Below, piece by piece: positions 17,427 through 24,861 of a stretch of DNA of 64,000 nucleotides. How positions within the stretch are numbered: position 1 is the stretch's first letter; each line of letters begins with the position of its first letter. The position numbers and the translations under genes were made by a program. The stretch comes from JAPLHP01 sp963720375 (lineage in GTDB: Bacteria; Chloroflexota; Dehalococcoidia; UBA2247; RBG-13-53-26): NCBI GenBank assembly GCA_963720375.1, contig CAVRFM010000005.1:1-64000 (forward strand), written 5' to 3'. Below the pieces are notes generated by a model. That model ran no database searches. It worked only from the letters and a program-made list of their open reading frames with translations, and had not been told where the DNA came from.

Positions 17427-19595
17427 ATGGGCAAGGAAAAGTCCGGGAACAACGAAGGGATATCTGCTCCATTCCAGGTGCTGGCACTGCGATTTTTCTG
17501 GCTTGTTTTTGTCGGGGTCCTGACATACGTTTTCTGGGATAGACTGCTAACTGCCTTAGGCCTAGGTGTCCCCCTGTTTATTCTGGCAGTAATTGGCCTG
17601 TCTATAGCATTCTGGCTGCGAAGGCTCAATATATTCTGGGAGCGATGGAATTTCTGGCTGGGTATTATTGTTTATGTCATTGCTTTGCTCGGTATACTGG
17701 CCTTCTTCGCACCTGGAGGTCAGGGTACATTAGCAGAGGCTTCGTTGGGGGGCAAATGGGGTCAGGCAATTATCGGTGGACGGAGCCTCAATAATGACTG
17801 GCATACCGCCATCGGTGTCCTGCGTGTCACTGCCGTAATCATAGTGGGGACAGCTCTCGTTTTACCACATATTGTCTGGCATGAGTTGAATGTCTGGCTG
17901 AGGAGAGCCGTTCCTGTGGGGAAGCATCTTACGCAGCAGACGAAACGATCGACGGTACGGCTGGGCGAGTATTACTCCGAACATCCGGTTCATCGAAATG
18001 CCCTGTCTTGGATAAGAGAGCACCATATCCCCTTGATATCAAATGCGATCCGTCTCCGTGAGCCGAAGGAAAAGTCAGTGCCACAGCCGAAGGCGTCTCG
18101 TAAAGAGCCGAAGGTGGTACCCACAAACCTGTCTGCTGCTTCTCTCGATGAATGGCAGCTACCCAGCATTGATCTTCTGGATGAGACTGTCAAGGTGGAG
18201 CTCAGTAAGGCTGACGCAGACAGAAGAGCCAGACTGATCGAAGAGTCCCTGTCCAGCTATAACGTTGATGCAAAGGTGGTACAGGTAAATGTAGGTCCTG
18301 CTGTGACCCAGTTTGGTGTGGAGCCTGGCTGGGACATTAAGTACAAAACAATAAAGGAGAAGGACAGGTATGGCAACCCCAAGGTGAGAACAGAAGAGGT
18401 ATCCAGGACCAGAGTGAAGGTGGAGCGCATCACTTCTCTGGCAAATGATCTGGCCTTGGCTTTGGCTGTACCCAGTATCAGGATGGAGGCGCCGGTGCCA
18501 GGCAAGTCTATGGTGGGAATCGAGGTTCCTAATATCTCTACGGGTTTGGTCGCCGTTCGCGAGGTCTTGGAAAGCACCTCATTCAAGAAGCTCAGTGGGC
18601 GGACGAAGCTTGCTGTGGCTTTGGGCAAAGGCACTGGTGGTGAGGTAGCAACGGCGGATCTGGCCAAGATGCCTCACCTGCTGGTTGCTGGAGCTACCGG
18701 AAGCGGAAAAACAGTATGTTTAGATACTATCATTGTTTCCCTGCTGATAAATAATACACCTGATGATGTTAAGTTCATTATGATCGACCCCAAGCGTGTT
18801 GAGCTTATCGCTTTTGATGGTGTGCCTCATTTGATGAACCCGGTTATCACTGAGAGTGAGAAGGCGGAGGAGATACTTAAGTGGCTGGCTCAGGAGATGG
18901 ACAATCGCTACAAGAGGTTGGCCCAGGTGAGAGCTCACAATATCGAAGCATATAACAAGAACGCTAAGTTGACAAAGGAAATGCCTTATATTGTGCTTAT
19001 AATTGATGAACTGGCTGATCTGATGATGTTAAAGTCTGATGAAGTGGAACCCCTGCTTTGCCGTCTGGCGCAGATGGGCCGTGCAGTAGGCATTCACTCA
19101 GTGGTGGCTACTCAGCGGCCTTCGGTGGATGTGATCACGGGGCTTATCAAGGCCAATTTCCCCACCCGCATCAGCTTTGCTGTGGCTTCCCAGGTCGACT
19201 CGCGCACCATACTGGATATGGTTGGCGCAGAGAAGTTGCTGGGTCGAGGTGACATGCTTTACCTCTCTCCTGAACTGTCCAAACCGAAGCGTCTTCAAGG
19301 ATGTTTTGTCTCTCCCCAGGAAATTGAGAGACTGACAGCTTTCTGGAGTAAACAGGCGAAGGCCCAGCCGCCTGAGATCTTGACTTATACTGGTGAGGAA
19401 GGCTCCAAGGATCCGCTGCTGGAGCAGGCAAGGCAACTGGCAAAAGACCACAAACAGATCTCGGCATCCTATCTGCAACGGCAGTTGCACATTGGGTCTG
19501 CTCGGGCGGAACAACTGGTGCATTTGCTTGAAGAGGAGGAGAGCAAAAGTGGGGAGGCAGGTACCCCCGATCAAAAGACGGGAAGTCAGCTGTAA
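17427..19595 (+). CDS. ftsK: DNA translocase FtsK/SpoIIIE
   Basis: A 722-residue membrane-anchored DNA pump that moves chromosome ends through the closing septum. Three to four membrane helices lie in residues 20-155, then a short linker, the alpha/beta motor domains (Walker A VAGATGSGKTVCLD near residue 420; Walker B IVLIIDELADLMML near 525; VATQRPSVDVITGLIKANF), and a C-terminal winged-helix gamma domain (LLEQARQLAKDHKQISASYL) that reads polar DNA motifs. The linker is much shorter than in E. coli FtsK (1329 residues), so this is the SpoIIIE-like size class. AAGAAGGA directly precedes the ATG. Confidence 0.96.
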   Translation: MGKEKSGNNEGISAPFQVLALRFFWLVFVGVLTYVFWDRLLTALGLGVPLFILAVIGLSIAFWLRRLNIFWERWNFWLGIIVYVIALLGILAFFAPGGQGTLAEASLGGKWGQAIIGGRSLNNDWHTAIGVLRVTAVIIVGTALVLPHIVWHELNVWLRRAVPVGKHLTQQTKRSTVRLGEYYSEHPVHRNALSWIREHHIPLISNAIRLREPKEKSVPQPKASRKEPKVVPTNLSAASLDEWQLPSIDLLDETVKVELSKADADRRARLIEESLSSYNVDAKVVQVNVGPAVTQFGVEPGWDIKYKTIKEKDRYGNPKVRTEEVSRTRVKVERITSLANDLALALAVPSIRMEAPVPGKSMVGIEVPNISTGLVAVREVLESTSFKKLSGRTKLAVALGKGTGGEVATADLAKMPHLLVAGATGSGKTVCLDTIIVSLLINNTPDDVKFIMIDPKRVELIAFDGVPHLMNPVITESEKAEEILKWLAQEMDNRYKRLAQVRAHNIEAYNKNAKLTKEMPYIVLIIDELADLMMLKSDEVEPLLCRLAQMGRAVGIHSVVATQRPSVDVITGLIKANFPTRISFAVASQVDSRTILDMVGAEKLLGRGDMLYLSPELSKPKRLQGCFVSPQEIERLTAFWSKQAKAQPPEILTYTGEEGSKDPLLEQARQLAKDHKQISASYLQRQLHIGSARAEQLVHLLEEEESKSGEAGTPDQKTGSQL

Positions 19596-19679
19596 CGTAT
19601 GATGGCTTACCATAAGCTGAAACATGCCGTGCTGTTATGGCTTAACAATTAATATACTGAACTGCAGGAGGCTTACTAC

Positions 19680-20870
19680 TTGGAAAAGGTATTGACAGGC
19701 GTAAGGATTCTGGACTTCTCCCGCTGGTTTGCTGGCCCTTATACAGCTACTCTCTTGGCTGCTATGGGCGCTGAGGTAATCAGGGTTGAAAGGCCTACCG
19801 GCGAAGAAGAGAGAAACTTCGGACCGTTTACTCCCAATGGTGAGAGCATGCTCACTATGGTCACCCTACAAAACAGGAAGGGAATCACTCTGGACCCTCT
19901 CAGTGACAAAGGTAAGGGGATAGTGGAGAAACTGGTTAAAAACAGTGATGTGGTGCTGCATAGTTATGTCAGTGGCTCAGGGGAAGAAAAACTGCTGGGT
20001 TATGATTCCTTGAAGCTGATCAACCCGGCTATTATTGTGGCCAAGGTCTCAGGCTTTGGCTCCACGGGGCCCTACACACAACGCCCCTGCTTTGATACTA
20101 TTGCTCAGGCGCTATCAGGGGCGATGAGCTACACGGGCTTTCCTGAGACTGCCCCTACCAGGTCCGGCTATGCCTGGGTAGACTTTAGTACCGGCGCCCA
20201 TACTGCACTGGGCATAATGTTCGCCCTCTACCACAGACAAAGAACCGGCAAAGGGCAATTCATAGATGTTGCGTTGCTGGATGTAGCTGTCTCCTGTGTG
20301 GCTGGTCTGGCTGTGGCTGCTGAATATAAGGTCTCGGGCATCATCCGAGGGCGGCAGGGCAATGCCAGTTACTACAACTTCACGAACTGCCTCAAGGCCA
20401 AGGATGGCTGGGTGATGCTTGGCACCTCTGGTAACCCCATCTGGAGGAGGTTCCTCAGGGCGCTTGGCAGGGAGGATCTGAAGGAAGACCCCCGGTTCAA
20501 AGACGACAAGCATCGTTTTGAAAACCGCAAAGTCATTAAGGCCATGGTGGAGGAGTGGTTAAAGGACAAGACGGTTGACGAGACCATCAAGATTCTGGAG
20601 CAAGCCAGGGTGCCTTGTTCCCGGGTGAACAATATTGCTGAAATGGTTAATGACCCCCAGGTCAAGGCCAGGGACATGCTGGTTGACATTGAGTACCCCG
20701 GTATCGGGAATGTCCCCGTACCTGGTGTGGTCATAAAGATGTCCGGGACTCCTGGAGCCATCGAGATGCCAGCCCCCAAGCCAGGAGAGCACAATCAGGA
20801 GGTTTACAGCAGTCTTCTGGGTTTTACGAGTGAGCAGCTTGCTCAGCTTAAGGCGGAAGGAGTTATCTAA
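19680..20870 (+). CDS. Class III (CaiB/BaiF) CoA-transferase
   Basis: A 396-residue enzyme moving CoA between carboxylic acids. It starts at TTG with GCAGGAGG upstream. The N-terminus has the family's CoA-binding lead (VRILDFSRWFAGPYTATLL, GAEVIRVERP). The catalytic aspartate is in CFDTIAQALSGAMSYTG near residue 140, and the C-terminus ends with the usual domain-swapped segment (PAPKPGEHNQEVYSSLLG). Natural substrates cannot be read from the sequence; members act on formyl-, oxalyl-, succinyl-, carnitinyl- or aromatic-CoA. Its position away from the fad operon gives no direct link. A terminator-like ACCGC/GCGGT hairpin with a T-run follows at 20951-20970. Confidence 0.88.
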   Translation: MEKVLTGVRILDFSRWFAGPYTATLLAAMGAEVIRVERPTGEEERNFGPFTPNGESMLTMVTLQNRKGITLDPLSDKGKGIVEKLVKNSDVVLHSYVSGSGEEKLLGYDSLKLINPAIIVAKVSGFGSTGPYTQRPCFDTIAQALSGAMSYTGFPETAPTRSGYAWVDFSTGAHTALGIMFALYHRQRTGKGQFIDVALLDVAVSCVAGLAVAAEYKVSGIIRGRQGNASYYNFTNCLKAKDGWVMLGTSGNPIWRRFLRALGREDLKEDPRFKDDKHRFENRKVIKAMVEEWLKDKTVDETIKILEQARVPCSRVNNIAEMVNDPQVKARDMLVDIEYPGIGNVPVPGVVIKMSGTPGAIEMPAPKPGEHNQEVYSSLLGFTSEQLAQLKAEGVI

Positions 20871-20910
20871 GAAATCTATTGAGCTGTGCTAACACCAGAA
20901 GCGCTGAGAC

Positions 20911-20939
20911 TTGACAGATAGGCCTCAATCTGGTATGTT
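20911..20939 (+). promoter_or_regulatory. Promoter of the pantothenate-operon leader
   Basis: TTGACA (20911-20916) and TATGTT (20934-20939) are separated by 17 bases. A transcript would start near 20946, about 150 bases before the first ATG of the operon. Confidence 0.65.
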
Positions 20940-20945
20940 CAAAGT

Positions 20946-21095
20946 GCCATCGACCGCGAGGCGGTGAGCATTTTTGTTCTTAAAAGATTTAACAAGTAGA
21001 ATCGCTTGGATCGGTAACGACCGAGACGGTTAAGAGGATGGATCTAAAAAGCCTTCTTGGCGTTGCTGAGAAGGCTTTTTGTTTGGGTGGTGAAT
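20946..21095 (+). ncRNA. Candidate cis-regulatory leader (or small RNA) of the pan operon
   Basis: The roughly 150-base leader has an early hairpin ACCGC-GAG-GCGGT followed by a T-rich stretch, a middle hairpin CGGT-AACG-ACCG with the repeated word GGATC on both sides, and a strong terminator at 21046-21080 that ends 15 bases before the ATG. A terminator between promoter and gene, with alternative upstream structures, is the layout of an attenuator or riboswitch. I do not recognise a known class: T-box, SAM, TPP and cobalamin signature sequences are absent. It could equally be an independent 135-nucleotide RNA with read-through. Confidence 0.45.
21046..21080 (+). terminator. Intrinsic terminator within the pan operon leader
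   Basis: A perfect 12-base stem, AAAAAGCCTTCT (21046-21057) with AGAAGGCTTTTT (21069-21080), with an 11-base loop and a T-run in the 3' arm. It lies downstream of the leader promoter and upstream of the first ATG at 21096, so expression of the operon must get past it. Confidence 0.85.
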
Positions 21096-21962
21096 ATGCC
21101 GAGCTTAGGGTTCATAGGTGCTGGAACGGTGGGAACAGCCCTGGCTGTGAGGCTGAAGCAGAAGGGCTATGACGTGACTGCCGTGTCGAGTCGTACTCGG
21201 GCTTCGGCTGAAAGATTGGCTACTATGGTTGATAAGTGCCAGGTCCACGACAGTGGCCAGGGCGTGGCAGATGCAGCGGAGATGGTCTTTATCACTACTC
21301 CTGATGGGGTCATCCCCCAGATAGCGGCGCAGATAAGATGGCATCCAGGGCAAAGTGTGGTGCACTGCAGTGGAGCAGACTCTCTGGACATCCTCGCTCC
21401 AGCTACAAGAAATGGAGCCTCGACAGGGGGTTTTCACCCCTTACAGACCTTCGCCAGCATCACCCATGCCATAGAAAACATCCCTGGTTCTACCTTTGCC
21501 CTGGAAGCAGAAGAGCCTTTATTGAGCACAATAAAGGAGATGGCCATTACCCTTGAAGGGCGGTGGATACAGCTTAAGCCTGGAGACAAGGTTATCTATC
21601 ATACCGCGGCGGTTTTTGCCTGCAACTATCTGGTAACTCTGACCAAACTGGCTACGGACCTCTGGGGTACCTTGGGGGTCTCTACTCCGGAGGCCACGGA
21701 AGCGCTGCTCCCTCTACTGCGGGGCACTATCAATAATTTACATAATGTAGGATTGCCTGATTGCCTCACCGGACCTATTGCCCGAGGCGACTCGGGGACA
21801 GTACGGAAGCACCTGGCAGCACTGAAGGCCAGGGCACCACAGTTGCTTGCACCCTATCAGGAGCTGGGGCGGCAAACCATTCCCATTGCTCTTGCCAAGG
21901 GAAGAATCGATGAGAAAAAGGCGAATGAGCTAGAGAAGCTCTTGAGCCAATCTGATTGGTGA
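21096..21962 (+). CDS. Rossmann/DUF2520 protein, candidate ketopantoate reductase
   Basis: A 288-residue protein from the ATG at 21096, where it opens with the dinucleotide-binding motif LGFIGAGTVGTALAVRLKQK; the open frame upstream lies in the terminator and is not used. GGGTGG precedes the ATG. The C-terminal half (residues 150-288) is the all-helical DUF2520 domain (PGDKVIYHTAAVFACNYLVTL). Its overall plan, NAD(P)-binding domain plus helical dimer domain, is that of 6-phosphogluconate/ketopantoate reductases. It is directly followed by panD and panB, with panC two genes further, and no panE is in the operon. It is therefore a good candidate for the missing ketopantoate reductase step, as in PanG of Francisella, which I believe is related but cannot check. 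Confidence 0.75.
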   Translation: MPSLGFIGAGTVGTALAVRLKQKGYDVTAVSSRTRASAERLATMVDKCQVHDSGQGVADAAEMVFITTPDGVIPQIAAQIRWHPGQSVVHCSGADSLDILAPATRNGASTGGFHPLQTFASITHAIENIPGSTFALEAEEPLLSTIKEMAITLEGRWIQLKPGDKVIYHTAAVFACNYLVTLTKLATDLWGTLGVSTPEATEALLPLLRGTINNLHNVGLPDCLTGPIARGDSGTVRKHLAALKARAPQLLAPYQELGRQTIPIALAKGRIDEKKANELEKLLSQSDW

Positions 21963-21994
21963 ACAACTTACAACGACTTCAGAGGAGGTGAATT

Positions 21995-22396
21995 ATGAGA
22001 ACAATGCTGCGGAGCAAGATTCATCGAGCCAGGGTCACTGGAGGGAATGTGGACTATGAGGGCAGCATCACCATCGATAAGCTACTCATGGAAGCGTCCG
22101 ATATTCTCCCCTATGAGATGGTTCATGTGTTGAATGTTAATAATGGGGCTCGATTTCAGACATACGCTATCGAGGGGAAACCTGGTTCTGGGGAGATTGT
22201 TCTTAATGGAGCAGCAGCAAGACTGGCTGCCAGAGGTGATATTGTGATTATCCTTACGTACTGCACAGTCAGCGACGAAGAGGCGCGCCATTTTGAGCCT
22301 AAAGTGGTCTATGTGGATGCTAATAATACCATCCAGGATCAGAAGAATGGTCATGGATGGGTGGATGACTTGGCCGAGTCATTGAAGAAACTCTAG
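21995..22396 (+). CDS. panD: Aspartate 1-decarboxylase
   Basis: A 133-residue pro-enzyme that makes beta-alanine from aspartate for pantothenate. The self-cleavage site is the Gly-Ser of YEGSITID (about residues 23-30); the new N-terminal serine becomes the pyruvoyl cofactor. Other family blocks are MLRSKIHRARVT at the start, the catalytic-loop NGARFQTYAIEG, and LNGAAARLAARGDIVIILTY. Length matches the family (117-140). AGAGGAGGTG is six bases before the ATG. It belongs to the pan operon. Confidence 0.97.
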   Translation: MRTMLRSKIHRARVTGGNVDYEGSITIDKLLMEASDILPYEMVHVLNVNNGARFQTYAIEGKPGSGEIVLNGAAARLAARGDIVIILTYCTVSDEEARHFEPKVVYVDANNTIQDQKNGHGWVDDLAESLKKL

Positions 22397-22520
22397 ATAC
22401 CGGCGGTGCATCAGGCGAAGCTGGGATGAGGATGCGGTGGTATTTTCAAGGAGGATTCTAGCGGGCCGGGAGATCAGTGTCACAGGCTTGGAAAGCTTCC
22501 AGGGGGATTAAGGAGGGGAG

Positions 22521-23354
22521 ATGAGGGTTACAATAAGTCAGATCAAGGAGATGAAAGAGAAGGGTAAGAAGATACCCATGCTTACAGCCTATGACTATGC
22601 TACGGCCAAGCTGATTGATGAAGCTGGTGTGCCTCTTATTCTGGTTGGGGACAGTCTGGGAATGGTGGTATTAGGTTATGAGTCTACTATCCCCGTAACG
22701 ATGGAAGAAATGCTCCATCATACCAAGGCTGTAGTCAGGGGAACAAAGCGCGCCCTTATTGTTGGCGATATGCCCTTCATGACCTACCAAGCCAGCATTG
22801 GTGAAGCTCTTCACAACGCCGCCCGTTTTATCCAGGAGGGCGGGGCTCAGGCAGTCAAACTTGAGGGTGGTGAGCCGATGGCTGAGGTAGTGCACCGGTT
22901 AGTAGAATGCGGTATACCGGTTATGGGGCATATCGGGCTTACTCCGCAGTCTGTACATCAGCTCAGCGGTTTCAAGGTTCAGGGTAAAACACCGGAGTCA
23001 GCCATCCGTTTGGTGAAGGATGCGTGTGCTCTTGCGGACGCGGGCGCTTTTGCCATTGTCCTAGAATCCATCCCCACTCCTTTGGCCAAGATAATAACCC
23101 GAAGGGCGAGTGTTCCTACCATTGGCATAGGCGCTGGGCCTTATTGCGATGGGCAGGTTCAGGTCATCAGTGACCTCTTAGGGCTTTTCACTGATTTTGT
23201 ACCGAAGCATGCCAAGCAGTATGCTAAGCTAGGTGATATAATCAAGAAAGCTACATCTGACTATATTGGTGAGGTGCAAGGTGGCACCTTCCCTACGGAA
23301 AAAGAGAGCCATTCTATGGATGAGAGCCTCTTGGCAGGGCTTGAACAGGAGTAG
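22521..23354 (+). CDS. panB: 3-methyl-2-oxobutanoate hydroxymethyltransferase
   Basis: A 277-residue TIM-barrel enzyme that adds a hydroxymethyl group from methylene-THF to alpha-ketoisovalerate, giving ketopantoate. Blocks: PMLTAYDYATAKLIDEAGV, LVGDSLGMVVLGYEST, VGDMPFMTYQ, AVKLEGG, MGHIGLTPQSVHQLSGFKVQ, VLESIPTPLAKIIT and TIGIGAGPYCDGQVQVISD. The metal ligands (Asp of GDS, Asp of GDM) are present. AAGGAGGGGAG precedes the ATG. The 124-base gap after panD holds no gene. The flavin protein follows 5 bases later. Confidence 0.97.
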   Translation: MRVTISQIKEMKEKGKKIPMLTAYDYATAKLIDEAGVPLILVGDSLGMVVLGYESTIPVTMEEMLHHTKAVVRGTKRALIVGDMPFMTYQASIGEALHNAARFIQEGGAQAVKLEGGEPMAEVVHRLVECGIPVMGHIGLTPQSVHQLSGFKVQGKTPESAIRLVKDACALADAGAFAIVLESIPTPLAKIITRRASVPTIGIGAGPYCDGQVQVISDLLGLFTDFVPKHAKQYAKLGDIIKKATSDYIGEVQGGTFPTEKESHSMDESLLAGLEQE

Positions 23355-23359
23355 GGTTG

Positions 23360-23932
23360 ATGAAACTTCCTCCCCCGAAGAAAAAAGGAACTACCTCGTT
23401 AGAAGAGACCCTGGAAAAGAGAAGGTCCAAGCGTAAGTTTGTGCCCATGCGACTGAGCGAGGAGCACATATCCCAGCTTCTATGGGCAGCCCAGGGTACG
23501 CTTCAGAAAGGGTTTCGAACCGCTCCATCGGCTGGGGGGTTGTACCCTCTGGAGATCTATGTGGTGACAAAGGAAGGCGTTTATCACTATATACCGCAAT
23601 CGCATGAGCTGGAGCAAACTGTTAAGGGCGATATACTTCCCCAGCTTACCGAGGCAGCGCTAGGTGTGGAATGTGTGCTAGAGGCGCCCATTAACATAGT
23701 TATTGCTGCTGAGTATCAAAGGGCAGACCGACGGTATGGAGAACGGGCTGCCCGTTATGTTTGTATTGAGGTAGGACATGTGGCCCAGAACATCCATCTT
23801 CAAGCCGTAGCTTTGAGGCTGGGTTCTGTGCCTATTGGCGCCTTCGATGATGAGCAGGTGCACAAGATTCTTGCCCTGCCGGAGGAGCAGAGACCCCTCT
23901 ATATTATCCCGGTGGGATACCCCGCAGAATGA
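23360..23932 (+). CDS. Nitroreductase-fold SagB/ThcOx-type flavoprotein
   Basis: A 190-residue FMN-dependent protein of the nitroreductase superfamily, SagB/ThcOx branch. Evidence: LEKRRSKRKFVPMRLSEEHI at the start (FMN phosphate-binding arginines), TAPSAGGLYPLEIYVVT in the middle, EVGHVAQNIHLQAVALRLGS, and the C-terminal PLYIIPVGYPAE. The ATG at 23360 follows the panB stop after 5 bases, and its own stop overlaps the panC start (ATGA), so it is fully embedded between panB and panC. Related proteins oxidise thiazolines or oxazolines in peptides, but stand-alone short forms have no assigned role. A redox function linked to pantothenate or CoA is only suggested by position. Confidence 0.8.
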   Translation: MKLPPPKKKGTTSLEETLEKRRSKRKFVPMRLSEEHISQLLWAAQGTLQKGFRTAPSAGGLYPLEIYVVTKEGVYHYIPQSHELEQTVKGDILPQLTEAALGVECVLEAPINIVIAAEYQRADRRYGERAARYVCIEVGHVAQNIHLQAVALRLGSVPIGAFDDEQVHKILALPEEQRPLYIIPVGYPAE

Positions 23933-24766
23933 AAGTCCTCACAACCATCGCCGAGTTCAAGAAAGCCAGACGAAGGATAGATGGTGCCGTTGGTTTTGTG
24001 CCCACTATGGGTTATCTCCATGAGGGGCACTTGGTTCTGGCTGCGTCGCGCAAAGGCGGAAAACGAAGTTGCAGTGGCGAGTATCTTCGTTAACCCTACG
24101 CAGTTTGGCCCAAAGGAGGACTTTGCCCGTTATCCGCGGGATCCCGAACGCGATTTGGCCCTATTAAAGAAAGAGAAAACCGATCTGGTGTTCATGCCCT
24201 CTGCAGAGGAAATGTACCCCGAGGGATGCAGTACCTGGGTTGATGTTGAGAAGGTGACAGAGAGGCTTGAGGGTGCTGCTCGCCCCGGGCATTTCAGGGG
24301 CGTAGCTACTGTAGTGGCCAAGCTATTCAATATCGTAGAACCAACCAGGGCCTATTTTGGGCAAAAAGATGCCCAGCAGGTAGTGGTGGTCAGGAAAATG
24401 GTGGCCGATCTGAATATGAATCTGGAGGTTGTAGTAGTGACTACTCATCGTGAGCCGGATGGTCTGGCTATGAGCAGTCGCAACGTTTACCTCAATCCGC
24501 AGGAACGGCAGGCAGCCCTGGTTGTGTGGAACTCGCTCAATCTGGCCCAGCAGCTCTGGTCACAAGGAGAAAGGAAAGCTGAAATTCTGCGGCAGCAGAT
24601 GGCGGACTTGATCCGGGAGGAACCTTTGGCCAGGATTGACTACATCAGCATAGCCGATCCGGAAACGCTGGAGGAGCTAACGGAGATAAAACAACCGGCC
24701 CTGGTTTCTCTGGCAGTCTATGTAGGAAAGACAAGGCTGATAGACAATATGACCTTGCGAAAGTAG
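23929..24766 (+). pseudogene. panC: Pantothenate synthetase, interrupted by one extra base
   Basis: The enzyme joins pantoate and beta-alanine using ATP. Reading from ATG 23929 gives MKVLTTIAEFKKARRRIDG and the nucleotide-binding motif FVPTMGYLHEGH, then goes out of frame. The remainder (RRAKAENEVAVASIFVNPTQ, then RYPRDPERDLALLKK, YFGQKDAQQ, EPDGLAMSSRNVYL) is in the next frame to 24766. Deleting the C at 24041 makes a normal 278-residue PanC with HLVLVRRAKAENE. Every other motif is intact, so a sequencing or assembly error is more likely than gene loss, particularly as the rest of the pan operon is complete. The start overlaps the preceding stop by four bases. Confidence 0.9.
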
Positions 24767-24861
24767 AGTTCTACCACATAGGCGTCCCCACTAGCAGTAA
24801 TTCATCGCGTGCTGTACCCCGCCGCTTCTGACCAGGAAAGCCAGTATTTTGGAGGCTTAAC

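Noticed and set aside
20946..21080. T-box riboswitch in the pan leader
   Set aside because: The conserved antiterminator word (GGTGGnACCGCG type) is missing and the downstream genes are not controlled by a tRNA in known cases.
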